The translations under genes were made by a program, and so were the position numbers. Below are positions 42,534 through 51,189 of a DNA stretch of 64,000 nt, in pieces. The notes under the pieces are model-generated. The model was not told the origin of the DNA and did no database searches. It saw only the letters and a list, made by a program, of their open reading frames with translations. How positions within the stretch are numbered: the stretch's first letter is position 1; each line of letters starts with the position of its first letter. This DNA is from Butyrivibrio sp. INlla21 (lineage in GTDB: Bacteria > Bacillota > Clostridia > Lachnospirales > Lachnospiraceae), in contig NZ_FPCC01000005.1 of the NCBI RefSeq assembly GCF_900116875.1, forward strand, positions 62,001 through 126,000, read 5' to 3'.

Positions 42534-43811
42534 TCAATTCTTATATTCGTAAAATGCCTTAGCTGCCTTTACCAAATATTCGGGATCCAAGCTTCCCGCG
42601 GATTCATACGGCGAATGCATGGCAAGCTGTGCAAGTCCAATATCCACTGTATCTACAGATACCTGTGCGGTTGAGATATTTCCAAGCGTTGAACCGCCTG
42701 CGATATCGGAGCGATTGGTGAATGTCTGGAACGGCACCTTCGCCTTTTCGCAAATAAGCTTAAAGAACGCCGCGGAAACAGCATCTGTCGTATACTTCTG
42801 GTTTGCATTATACTTGATGACTATGCCTTTGTTCATAACCGGTCTGTTCACGGGATCTGCCTTGTCTGCATGATTGGGATGAACCGCATGTGCATTATCC
42901 GCTGATATCATAAAGCTGTTTGCGACCGCGGTGTAATACTGCTGATTGTTTCTTCCGAGAGCTTCATTTATGCGGATAAGCGTATCCTTAAGGAATGTGG
43001 AATCTGCGCCCTGCTTGGTTCCGCTTCCGACTTCTTCATTATCAAACACGCAATGCATGGCAACATTATCGGAATCGCCGGCATTAAGAAATCCCTCAAA
43101 TGTGGTATACACGCACTCCTGATCGTCAAGTCTTGAACTTGAAAGATATTCCTCGTTGGCGCCCCAGAATGTGGGTTTCACCCTGTTATATAAAAAGAGG
43201 TCGTGGCCCAATATTTCCTCTTTTTCCACTCCGGCTGCTTTTGCGATCACATCAAAAAACTTATCCTTGGCTTCGGCATCACCAAATACAGGGATCATAT
43301 CAACCTGCGGATTGTATTTGTATCCGTCATTGGCATCTCTGTTCATATGGATCGCAAGTGAAGGTATCATGAGAAGATCCCTGTCCACATTTACAAGCTT
43401 GGTCTTATAGCCCTTCTTCTTTGACTTAACTATGAGTCTTCCCGCCACGGATAGAGGTCTGTCAAACCACTGCGCACAGAGCATTCCGCCGTACTTCTCC
43501 GTATTGAGCTTAACGTATGCTCCGCTGCCCTCCATTTCGGGATTCTCTTTTATCTTAAAGGAAGGAGAATCGCTGTGACTTGCGATCATGTAAAATCCTT
43601 TGAAGTCTTTTTTGGGAATCTTAAAAGAAATAACGGAAGAATCATTACGGGTAACAAAGTACTTTCCCGCCTTGAGTTTCCACTCTTCGTTCTCCTTAAG
43701 CTCCGTAAAGCCCTCTTTTACAAGCTTCTCCTTTAGGTTTTCGACCACATGAAAGCAAGTGGGGCTCTTATCTATGAAATTCATCATATCTTTTGCAATC
43801 TTTTTACTCAT
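42534..43811 (-). CDS. apeB: M18 family aminopeptidase
   Basis: 425 residues. Metal ligands and catalytic residues appear in SHSDSPSFKIKEN, SSRLDDQECVY, DNEEVGSGTKQGADS, the SADNAHAVHPNHADK histidines and near the end AQLAMHSPYESAG. M18 enzymes are dodecameric cytoplasmic aminopeptidases that use zinc or cobalt. GAGGTG precedes the ATG. Confidence 0.94.
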   Translation of the reverse strand: MSKKIAKDMMNFIDKSPTCFHVVENLKEKLVKEGFTELKENEEWKLKAGKYFVTRNDSSVISFKIPKKDFKGFYMIASHSDSPSFKIKENPEMEGSGAYVKLNTEKYGGMLCAQWFDRPLSVAGRLIVKSKKKGYKTKLVNVDRDLLMIPSLAIHMNRDANDGYKYNPQVDMIPVFGDAEAKDKFFDVIAKAAGVEKEEILGHDLFLYNRVKPTFWGANEEYLSSSRLDDQECVYTTFEGFLNAGDSDNVAMHCVFDNEEVGSGTKQGADSTFLKDTLIRINEALGRNNQQYYTAVANSFMISADNAHAVHPNHADKADPVNRPVMNKGIVIKYNANQKYTTDAVSAAFFKLICEKAKVPFQTFTNRSDIAGGSTLGNISTAQVSVDTVDIGLAQLAMHSPYESAGSLDPEYLVKAAKAFYEYKN

Positions 43812-43833
43812 ATAGCACCTCTGTAATTAGTGA

Positions 43834-43909
43834 AGTTCTGCTCTCGCGTTCGCTCGCCAGAACTAAGTGGTACACCTCGACTCGAAAAGACCGAGTCTGG
43901 TGATCACTT
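43834..43909 (-). repeat. Two intergenic hairpins upstream of the M18 gene
   Basis: AGTTCTG/CAGAACT (43834-43840 with 43858-43864), and a longer imperfect stem running 43865-43909 with core GACTCG/CGAGTC, inner ACC/GGT and outer AAGTG/CACTT. The same AAGTG and CTTTTCG elements are found in the spacers at 15557-15724 and 26594-26636. Confidence 0.55.
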
Positions 43910-43946
43910 AAATTATAGCACGCCTTTTTTACGTGGCACTATTTGT

Positions 43947-43975
43947 TTGACAAATGCATTTTTCTTACGTAGTAT
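43947..43975 (+). promoter_or_regulatory. Promoter of the ArsB/NhaD-type transporter gene
   Basis: Consensus TTGACA (43947-43952), 17 bases, TAGTAT (43970-43975). Confidence 0.85.
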
Positions 43976-44024
43976 TGCTTTATATCGAATTTTATAATTC
44001 ATGTTTTTATGAGGAGATCCTGAA

Positions 44025-45293
44025 TTGAAAACAATAGCAATCATTCTATTTATTCTGATGTATATTCTTATGATCACTTTGCCGAAGAGACGTGCGATAG
44101 TTGCTCTTTCAACCGCCGTAGTCTTTGTAATATTGGGGATCCTTCCAATAAATAAAGTATTCGGTGCTATAGACTGGAACATTCTAATGATGATCTTTGG
44201 TACGATGGTCATCGTCGATTACTTCATAGAATCCAAGATGCCTAACTTAATAGCGGATAAGCTTCTTAATCTCGCTCCCAACGTTATGTGGGTTACGATT
44301 TTCATGTCGCTGTTTTCGGGAATCATCTCGGCATTTATAGACAACGTTGCAACGCTTCTAATGGTTGCTCCCGTAGGACTTGCAATCTGCAAAAAGCTTA
44401 AGATATCGCCCGTACCAATGATAATCTGTATCGCGGTTTCATCCAATCTTCAGGGCGCGGCGACTCTTGTAGGTGATACAACATCCATCATGCTGGCTGG
44501 TGCCGCACATATGGACTTCAACGACTTCTTCTGGATGAACGGTCACCCCGGAATCTTCTTTGCCGTTGAACTCGGTGCTCTCGCAACCGTTCCTATTATG
44601 ATGTATCTCTTCAGAAAAGATAAAGAACCTGTACATTCAAACGAAAACACAGTAGTAACAGATTATGTTCCCACGATAACGATGCTCGGTCACGTAGTAT
44701 TTCTCGTTATTGCTTCTTTCTTCCAGAACAAGCCCGAGATTACAAACGGTGTGATCTGTATGGTATGCGGTATCATCAATATCATCTGGGAGATACAGAT
44801 TTCAAAAGGAACCGACAGCATGTGGCATTCGCTCAAAGCAATCGACTATGACACAATGCTCCTTCTTGCAGGACTCTTCTGTGTAATAGCCGGAATCAGA
44901 AACGTAGGTATCATCGATGATCTTGCGAACATGATCGCAACAGCCGGAAAAGGAAATGTCTTCCTTCTCTACACGGTAATCGTATTCGGATCAGTCGCCG
45001 TATCTGCATTTATTGATAACATACCGTATGTAGCAACGATGCTTCCGGTTCTTTACAGTCTTTCAAGGGTTATGAACACAGATCCGATTGTTTTATATTT
45101 CGGTCTTTTGATCGGAGCAACACTCGGCGGTAACTTAACTCCCATCGGAGCATCTGCCAATATCGCAGGTGTCGGAATGTTGAGAAAAGATGGTTACGAA
45201 GTAAGCTTCGGTGACTTCATGAGAATCGGAGTTCCGTTTACATTAACCGCAGTTGTAGTCGGATATCTCTTTATCTGGTTTGTATATGCATAA
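44025..45293 (+). CDS. Ion transporter of the ArsB/NhaD superfamily
   Basis: 422 residues. The start is TTG at 44025, with GAGGAG eight bases upstream and the promoter just before. About ten to twelve helices in two halves; each half has the superfamily signature: SAFIDNVATLLMVAPV with VSSNLQGAATLVGDTTSIM in the first, SAFIDNIPYVATMLPV with GGNLTPIGASANI in the second. These are the ion/anion-binding hairpins of the IT superfamily. Sodium/proton exchange and arsenite or anion export are both possible; no ars genes are near. Confidence 0.88.
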   Translation: MKTIAIILFILMYILMITLPKRRAIVALSTAVVFVILGILPINKVFGAIDWNILMMIFGTMVIVDYFIESKMPNLIADKLLNLAPNVMWVTIFMSLFSGIISAFIDNVATLLMVAPVGLAICKKLKISPVPMIICIAVSSNLQGAATLVGDTTSIMLAGAAHMDFNDFFWMNGHPGIFFAVELGALATVPIMMYLFRKDKEPVHSNENTVVTDYVPTITMLGHVVFLVIASFFQNKPEITNGVICMVCGIINIIWEIQISKGTDSMWHSLKAIDYDTMLLLAGLFCVIAGIRNVGIIDDLANMIATAGKGNVFLLYTVIVFGSVAVSAFIDNIPYVATMLPVLYSLSRVMNTDPIVLYFGLLIGATLGGNLTPIGASANIAGVGMLRKDGYEVSFGDFMRIGVPFTLTAVVVGYLFIWFVYA

Positions 45294-45296
45294 AAT

Positions 45297-45342
45297 AAAG
45301 GCTTTCGCTTTGATCTTAAATCATAAAGCGAAAGCCTTTTTT
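45297..45342. terminator. Bidirectional terminator
   Basis: AAAGGCTTTCGCTTT pairs with AAAGCGAAAGCCTTT; T runs follow on both strands, for the transporter and the converging ferredoxin gene. Confidence 0.88.
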
Positions 45343-45344
45343 CA

Positions 45345-46310
45345 TCATCCGATACCAATACATTCATAGCACAGCCTGATAGCTTTGTTTTTTACATCGT
45401 TAAAGCCATTGTTATTTAATCCAATAATTATAATAACGACTGCCAGTGCAAATACTACAATCTGCAAAATTCTTTTTTTACGATCGAGCTTCCTTACTCC
45501 AAAGTGTATAGCATCTTCAGGGCAATGTTTTATACATTCACCGCACTGTATACATTCTCTGTCACAGACTCTTTTTACATCCATTTTGCAACTGCGAACG
45601 CAGGCGTTGCAGTGAGTGCATTTCTTCTCATCAACCTGTATTCCTAAGAAAGAGATCGGCTGAAAAAAAGAATATATCGCGCCAAGCGGACATATAAATC
45701 TGCAGAAGCCTCTATAAGCAAAAATACATAGCACCACTATCGAAACAAGCATAAAAATTTTCCAGCTAAATATAAAGCCAAGCATCGGTCTTAGTTTTTC
45801 CTGCATAATTGTAAGCGGAATTCCCGCTTCCAAAGTTCCGGCAGGGCAAATGTATTTACAAAATCCGGGTGCGGAATAAGACACCGGAATAAGTATCGCA
45901 AATATCAAAAGCAATGCGTATTTGATCCATGAAAGACCTCTTGTGACATTACTCTTTTTTATCTTTGGTGTAGGAATCTTATCAAGAAGTTCCTGTATCA
46001 ATCCAAACGGACACAAAAAGCCGCATATAAATCTTCCGAGAAATAATCCCATTAGTAAAATCGTACCAAGTATATAATATGGGAATTTATACTTAGATGA
46101 TATAAGCGCAGACTGCAAGCTTCCAAGCGGACATGAAGCAATCGCACCGGGACATGAATAACAGTTCAGCCCCGGCACGCACATTCCTTTACTGTTTCCT
46201 TTCCATATCTTGCCCTCTGCAAAGCCCTTAACATTGCAGTTATACAAAACCGCCGCCATAAGCTGTACATAGCGTCTTGAAAACTGCTTGAAATGCTCCT
46301 TACCTTTCAT
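45345..46310 (-). CDS. Membrane 4Fe-4S protein (NapH/CcoG-like)
   Basis: 321 residues; the ATG at 46310 follows GAGG by five bases, the GTG two codons earlier being part of that site. About five membrane helices carry four cysteine pairs of the form CxxxCP: CYSCPGAIASCP, CGFLCPFG, CKYICPAG and CRFICPLG. The soluble loop has two ferredoxin clusters, CTHCNACVRSCKMD and CIQCGECIKHCP. NapH-like proteins move electrons across the membrane. The TlpA-like lipoprotein just upstream is the likely acceptor. Confidence 0.9.
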   Translation of the reverse strand: MKGKEHFKQFSRRYVQLMAAVLYNCNVKGFAEGKIWKGNSKGMCVPGLNCYSCPGAIASCPLGSLQSALISSKYKFPYYILGTILLMGLFLGRFICGFLCPFGLIQELLDKIPTPKIKKSNVTRGLSWIKYALLLIFAILIPVSYSAPGFCKYICPAGTLEAGIPLTIMQEKLRPMLGFIFSWKIFMLVSIVVLCIFAYRGFCRFICPLGAIYSFFQPISFLGIQVDEKKCTHCNACVRSCKMDVKRVCDRECIQCGECIKHCPEDAIHFGVRKLDRKKRILQIVVFALAVVIIIIGLNNNGFNDVKNKAIRLCYECIGIG

Positions 46311-46329
46311 CGGCACCTCGTTTTATCTT

Positions 46330-46974
46330 TTACTTCATGCACTCATCAATTGCGCCCTTGTACTCAGCGTACTGTTTATCTGCACCATCAGCTCCGAGAT
46401 AAATCTTCTCGATTACTCCGTTCTTGATAACAAGAGTATAAGGAATACCCTCCGTAGGATAGAGCTGTCCTATTTTGCCTTCCACATCGTAAGCGATAGG
46501 GAATGTATATCCCTCGTCCTTAACAAGCTGATCAACGGTTGCCTTATCTTCCATGCAGTTTACGCATAGAATTGACAAGCCTTCGATATTATCTTTCTTA
46601 AGCTTCTCAAATGCAGGCATCTCTCCCATGCAAGGAGGGCACCATGAAGCAAAAAAATTAAGAAGGACTACTTCATTCTCATGTTCTGAAAGCTTAAATT
46701 CCGTACCGTCAACAAGCTCCGCTGTAAAGTCAGGAGCCTTATCTCCCTCAGAAAGCTCTTTTATACTGCCTTCTGTTTCAGCTTCAACGCTTGTTTCCGT
46801 GCTTACATCGACACTTTCTTCAACGGTTGATCCTGCGCTTGTATCAGCACTTTCCTCAGTCATTGCTTCGCTCTTCTGAGCTTCCCCACTTTCAGAAGCC
46901 GCACCGCAGGCAGAAAGACCCACGATGGATAAGCTCATAACGGTTACAACAAATAATTCTTTAAATTTTCTCAT
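46330..46974 (-). CDS. TlpA/ResA-like thiol-disulfide lipoprotein
   Basis: 214 residues. Lipobox LSAC with Cys23; a S/T/E-rich linker to about 72; thioredoxin fold with WCPPC at 111-115 and the cis-proline in GIPYTLVI. It is tethered to the outer face of the membrane and should reduce or exchange disulfides. The stop lies 19 bases from the ferredoxin gene start, so both are one operon: electrons from the membrane ferredoxin may keep this protein reduced. Confidence 0.92.
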   Translation of the reverse strand: MRKFKELFVVTVMSLSIVGLSACGAASESGEAQKSEAMTEESADTSAGSTVEESVDVSTETSVEAETEGSIKELSEGDKAPDFTAELVDGTEFKLSEHENEVVLLNFFASWCPPCMGEMPAFEKLKKDNIEGLSILCVNCMEDKATVDQLVKDEGYTFPIAYDVEGKIGQLYPTEGIPYTLVIKNGVIEKIYLGADGADKQYAEYKGAIDECMK

Positions 46975-47022
46975 CTTTATCTTTCCTTTCTTTATCTTTA
47001 CTTATACATAAATAACTATCTT

Positions 47023-47298
47023 TTAATCAAAAAATCTGATCTTGAGATTAAATGAATCCTCAGATACTTCCATGCAAAGTCTTTTAAGCGCGTCATAATA
47101 TTTCCCGAGTTTCTTTTTTGCATACTTTGTATTGTAAAAGATAATATTCCATCCGTTACCCATCTCGGTCAGAACGTCGTTTAGTGCATCGAGGTTCTTT
47201 CCGTAATAATCCGGAAGCGGAAGTTCTTTTACAAGAAGCTCCTGAAACTCTTCGTTGGTTGTCACTTCTGACATATCAATATAAAAAACTTTCCCCAT
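47023..47298 (-). CDS. Barstar-family ribonuclease inhibitor (immunity protein)
   Basis: 91 residues, barstar size. The signature LPLPDYYGKNLDALNDVL matches barstar, where the helix with tyrosine and acidic residues plugs the barnase active site. It is 32 bases downstream of the barnase-domain gene, with AGAGG before the ATG, and is the expected immunity partner. Confidence 0.93.
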   Translation of the reverse strand: MGKVFYIDMSEVTTNEEFQELLVKELPLPDYYGKNLDALNDVLTEMGNGWNIIFYNTKYAKKKLGKYYDALKRLCMEVSEDSFNLKIRFFD

Positions 47299-47330
47299 TC
47301 TTTTTCCTCTTTTATATTAACTTAGGTCAT

Positions 47331-48359
47331 TTACGGCTCGTATAACAGTTCAAACTTGGAGTAGTGATCATCCGTGAAATAAATATGGAAATCATCGGAA
47401 TACACTATTCGTCTGGATCCGCGCTTTGATGCATTTAACGTATCAATATCGCATTCATGATATCCGATACCCTCGGGCAACTTTCCCTCGGCGTTCCTAA
47501 ATACATCTCCTCCGATGCATTTGCCGGGTGCAAAAGCATCAAGGCCTCCACCGCCCCAGCCAAGCTGTTGCGCCTGTGCCTTGGTAATATAGTTGGGCGG
47601 AAGTTTGTGATATAAGTGCAGATACAATGCCACATCTTCCTTGGATGAATAGGTTCCGCCTTCAACAACTTTAGGTTCTTCATCTTTGGGAGTTTCATCA
47701 TTATCGGATTCACTCCCCTGATCTTCCTTATATGAATTCTTGTTATTCTTTTTTGAAGAACGATTCTTTGATCCGGAGCCAATAGTTGTTGATGAGCCGT
47801 TCTTACCTTGCGCGCCTGTAAGTTTAGAGCCGGTTCCGGAAGTTGATGAATAATTGCCGCCAGTACCCGAAGGGCTGCCGGAGCTATCCGCAGTTTCTTT
47901 TCCAACGGTTCCCGAAATAGGTGCACCGGCACCGGAACCATCTCCGCCGGCGCCGTTTTTATCATCGCCATCCAATCCTTCCGAGCCTTGTCCTCCAAGT
48001 CCCGAAAGGGCCGCGCTGCCTCCGGATCCTCCCGATCCTAAGCCCGGCGTACCGCCAGCCTGCATGTTTCCAAGGTCCGCTCCTCCGGTGTCGCCGGTAT
48101 CGACGGGAGCTCCGCTTTCTCCCATGGCTTCTATGCCACCTAACTCTCCGCCTCCTGACATATCACCCGAAAGATTTCCTTCCATTCCGTCAGGCGTTCC
48201 TTCAATCGCTCCATCTCCTTCGACAAACGAACTTCCACCGCCGTTCTGTCCTTCAAGATTAACATCTGTTTTCCCAAAGGAGCCCATGAAGAAGATAAAC
48301 AGTGCAACAATTATTATCGCACCTATAAAATATTTAATTACTCCATTTTTCTTGTTCAT
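47331..48359 (-). CDS. Membrane-anchored barnase-family ribonuclease with long Gly/Ser-rich linker
   Basis: 342 residues. N-terminal helix (about 9-26), then about 200 residues of G/S/E/D/N-rich low complexity, then a barnase domain from residue 231. All barnase catalytic positions are kept: Lys280 (APGK), Glu302 (YHECD), Arg313 and Arg317 (GSRRIVY) and His332 (DDHYSKF); YHKLPPNYITKAQAQQLGW is almost the barnase wording. It should cut RNA. The helix is not followed by a signal-peptidase site that I can see, so it may stay in the membrane with the toxin outside. Barstar follows. Confidence 0.92.
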   Translation of the reverse strand: MNKKNGVIKYFIGAIIIVALFIFFMGSFGKTDVNLEGQNGGGSSFVEGDGAIEGTPDGMEGNLSGDMSGGGELGGIEAMGESGAPVDTGDTGGADLGNMQAGGTPGLGSGGSGGSAALSGLGGQGSEGLDGDDKNGAGGDGSGAGAPISGTVGKETADSSGSPSGTGGNYSSTSGTGSKLTGAQGKNGSSTTIGSGSKNRSSKKNNKNSYKEDQGSESDNDETPKDEEPKVVEGGTYSSKEDVALYLHLYHKLPPNYITKAQAQQLGWGGGGLDAFAPGKCIGGDVFRNAEGKLPEGIGYHECDIDTLNASKRGSRRIVYSDDFHIYFTDDHYSKFELLYEP

Positions 48360-48446
48360 ACGCGTGTTCCTATTTCCTTTTATAAAGCGTTATCAGTTAC
48401 ATATAATATCTCCCCTTATAATGATAGCGATAGTATCATTGAATCA

Positions 48447-50327
48447 TCAGATAAACATATTCTCTGCAAGCTCTTCCCTTGAAAGGAAAGGAGCAAGATC
48501 TTCAAGCGGAGGACTCGTAAGAGTTCCGTCCGGAAGTCTCCTTGCGGAGCTCTTGGGCGCCCATACCTGATCGGTATCCGTAAACACTTCACAGAGCACC
48601 GGTGCCTCAGTATCAAGTGCCTCATCCAATTTATCGGAAAGCTCGGCTCCCGTGTGAATTCCTATATAGCTGTATCCAAAAGCGGATGCGATTTTTTCAA
48701 ATGGAGGGAATGCCAAGTCACCGCTTTCAGGTCCGATCCCGCACTTGGAATAATCAGAAAAAAGATTATTCTGCGTAAGCCTGATTGAATGATAACCCGC
48801 ATTGTTTATAAGAAAAATCTTTATAGGAAGCTTATTGGTAACTATGGTCTGAAGCTCCTGAAGATTCATCATGATACTGCCATCGCCCTCAAGACATATT
48901 GTATCCTTCTTGCCCGCAGATAAACACAAACCTATCGCAGCAGGAAGTCCGTATCCCATGCTGGCTACGGCATTATTTATTATAAATCTGGTATTGTCTT
49001 TTATTGTCCAGCTCTGGTGTCCCGCAACGCAGCATGCACCGTTACTTACCGCCGTAAGGCTTCCCTTTGGAAGCTTGTCTGAAAGTGCTTTGATAAAGCC
49101 GTAAACATTAACAAGTTTATCTCCCGTATGAAGCTGCTCATCGGATACAACAGGATACTTCTCTCTCCACTTGATGCACTGTGCTCGCCATGCATCATCG
49201 GAAAAAAGATATCCCTCTTTATCGCCATTTGCAGAATCAAGCTTATCATTAAGTTTCTCCAGATATTCTTTTACATCTGCATGAATCTTTAGGTCGATAT
49301 GAAGTGTGTGCTTATCCATCTCTGAAGAATCAATATCAACCATGATGACCTTGGCTGCTCTCGCCCATGTTCCCCATGTATAGCCTACCTGCCTGATGGA
49401 AAGTCTGCTTCCGAGAACAAGAACCAGATCGGAATTCTGAATGGCAAAGTTTCCGGCTCTGTCTCCCATGTTTCCGCCGCGGCCGCAGTAAAGCGGGTTG
49501 TCTGATTCTATCACATCAATGGAATTCCAATATGTACAAACCGGTATTCCAAGCTTATCAACAGCTTTTCTGAATGCTTCAAAGCCACCCGAAATACGGA
49601 TTCCTCCGCCGGCATAGATGACGGGTCTCTTGGCTTCTTTTAGCATCTCGATAGTCTTATCTATACTCTCATCAAGCTGCGCTGTGCTTATTTTCTTTTC
49701 ACAGATATCTTCAGCTTCGTCATATCCTCGAAGCTCATCGGGATTGATATCGGCAGCCTGGTAATTAACGGGCACATCAATCCATACAGGTCCGGGTCTT
49801 CCGGTATTCATAAGATGCCATGCTTTTTCGAGATGATATCTGATATCCGCAGGATCTTCCAACATAACTGCATACTTACAGATATGCGAAGTCATCGCTG
49901 TAATATCATACTCCTGATCTCCGATGGCTCTTGGTTCATAATCGCCATCACTATCCTTGCAGCCTGCCTGTGCTGCGCACTCTTTTCCATAGTTCTTTTT
50001 CCAATAACGAACTGTAGTGTCATAGCGGACCTGTCCGCTAACAACAAACATAGGAAGTGAATCTAGCCAGCCTCCGATAACTCCCGTGATCGCGTTTGTT
50101 CCGCCGGGACCTGAAGTCACACAGAGCGCCGCAACTTTATTCTCATATCTTGAATAACCTTCCGCGGCGATAGCCGCACCCTGCTCATGATGAAAGTGGG
50201 TGCACTTCATTCCTTCCGTATGTCCGAAAGAATTATTTAAATACATAGCGCCACCGCCTACTACCATAAAGCAGTCGGTGACGCCTTTTTTTATCAAAAA
50301 TTCAACTATATAATCTGAAACTCTCAT
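48447..50327 (-). CDS. Thiamine-diphosphate enzyme of the acetolactate synthase family
   Basis: 626 residues, all three domains. Pyr domain with the activating glutamate in FHHEQGAAIAAEGYSR; central domain; PP domain with the ThDP motif GDGSIMMNLQELQTIVTNK. It lies five bases after a glucose-1-phosphate cytidylyltransferase gene and has no valine or leucine genes near, so ordinary acetolactate synthase is unlikely. YerE, which adds a two-carbon unit to a CDP-keto-sugar, is of this family and fits the context. That assignment is inference. No clear ribosome site; translation is probably coupled to rfbF. Confidence 0.85.
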   Translation of the reverse strand: MRVSDYIVEFLIKKGVTDCFMVVGGGAMYLNNSFGHTEGMKCTHFHHEQGAAIAAEGYSRYENKVAALCVTSGPGGTNAITGVIGGWLDSLPMFVVSGQVRYDTTVRYWKKNYGKECAAQAGCKDSDGDYEPRAIGDQEYDITAMTSHICKYAVMLEDPADIRYHLEKAWHLMNTGRPGPVWIDVPVNYQAADINPDELRGYDEAEDICEKKISTAQLDESIDKTIEMLKEAKRPVIYAGGGIRISGGFEAFRKAVDKLGIPVCTYWNSIDVIESDNPLYCGRGGNMGDRAGNFAIQNSDLVLVLGSRLSIRQVGYTWGTWARAAKVIMVDIDSSEMDKHTLHIDLKIHADVKEYLEKLNDKLDSANGDKEGYLFSDDAWRAQCIKWREKYPVVSDEQLHTGDKLVNVYGFIKALSDKLPKGSLTAVSNGACCVAGHQSWTIKDNTRFIINNAVASMGYGLPAAIGLCLSAGKKDTICLEGDGSIMMNLQELQTIVTNKLPIKIFLINNAGYHSIRLTQNNLFSDYSKCGIGPESGDLAFPPFEKIASAFGYSYIGIHTGAELSDKLDEALDTEAPVLCEVFTDTDQVWAPKSSARRLPDGTLTSPPLEDLAPFLSREELAENMFI

Positions 50328-50331
50328 AATA

Positions 50332-51111
50332 TTACCATTTTATCCAAGGCGCTTTACCTGCCTCGATAAGCTCCGACAATTCGTCCCTTTCTCTTGCAGT
50401 ATCCATACATTTCCAGAAGCCGTCATACTTATATGCCGCCATCTCACCGTCTTTTACGAGATTGTGCATAGGCTCTTTTTCAAAGAAAGTAGCATCGCCT
50501 TCAATGTAATCAAACACGCCCGGCTCAAGTACCATATATCCACCGTTTATTCTGGCTCCGTCCATGCTTGCTTTTTCTCTGAAATCTCTTACAACGGATG
50601 TGTCATCTTTATCAATATCAAATACACCGAAACGCTGACCTGCAAGGATAGCGGTTACAGTGGCGATCTTTCCGTGGCTTTTGTGGAACTTAAGAAGATC
50701 GTTCATATCGATATCGCAAACACCGTCACCGTATGTCATGAAAAATGTCTCATTGCCGACATGCTCTTTTATCCTCTTTATACGTCCACCGGTCATGGTG
50801 CTGTAACCTGTATCTACAACCGTTACTTTCCACGGCTCTGCCTTCTGTGAATGGAAGGTTGTCTGTCCGCTGTTTGCAAAATCAAAAGTCACATCGCAGT
50901 TATGAAGATAATAGTTGGCAAAATACTCTTTGATTACCTCCTGCTTGTAACCTGCGCATATGATAAACTCATTAAAGCCGTGATAGGAATACTCCTTCAT
51001 GATATGCCACAAAATAGGTTTACCGCCTATCTCGATCATCGGCTTTGGACGAAGATGACTCTCCTCACTTATTCTTGTGCCGAAACCTCCGGCAAGTATT
51101 ACAACTTTCAT
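50332..51111 (-). CDS. rfbF: Glucose-1-phosphate cytidylyltransferase
   Basis: 259 residues. The nucleotidyltransferase signature LAGGFGTRISEESHLRPKPM opens the protein; YLHNCDVTFDF and MTYGDGVCDIDMNDL fit RfbF specifically. It makes CDP-glucose, the entry to 3,6-dideoxy and branched sugars of surface polysaccharides. CDP-glucose 4,6-dehydratase (rfbG), the next enzyme, is not in this window. Confidence 0.95.
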   Translation of the reverse strand: MKVVILAGGFGTRISEESHLRPKPMIEIGGKPILWHIMKEYSYHGFNEFIICAGYKQEVIKEYFANYYLHNCDVTFDFANSGQTTFHSQKAEPWKVTVVDTGYSTMTGGRIKRIKEHVGNETFFMTYGDGVCDIDMNDLLKFHKSHGKIATVTAILAGQRFGVFDIDKDDTSVVRDFREKASMDGARINGGYMVLEPGVFDYIEGDATFFEKEPMHNLVKDGEMAAYKYDGFWKCMDTARERDELSELIEAGKAPWIKW

Positions 51112-51189
51112 TTCTTAATATAAAACCTTTCTGAATCAAAAATAATACTATTATCTTAACGAACCTGGCCCAAAATTACAAATTTCACC

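Noticed and set aside
47854-48570. Plus-strand frame of 238 codons, proline-rich
   Set aside because: It is the antisense of the Gly/Ser-rich linker of the barnase gene; the proline content is the complement of glycine codons.
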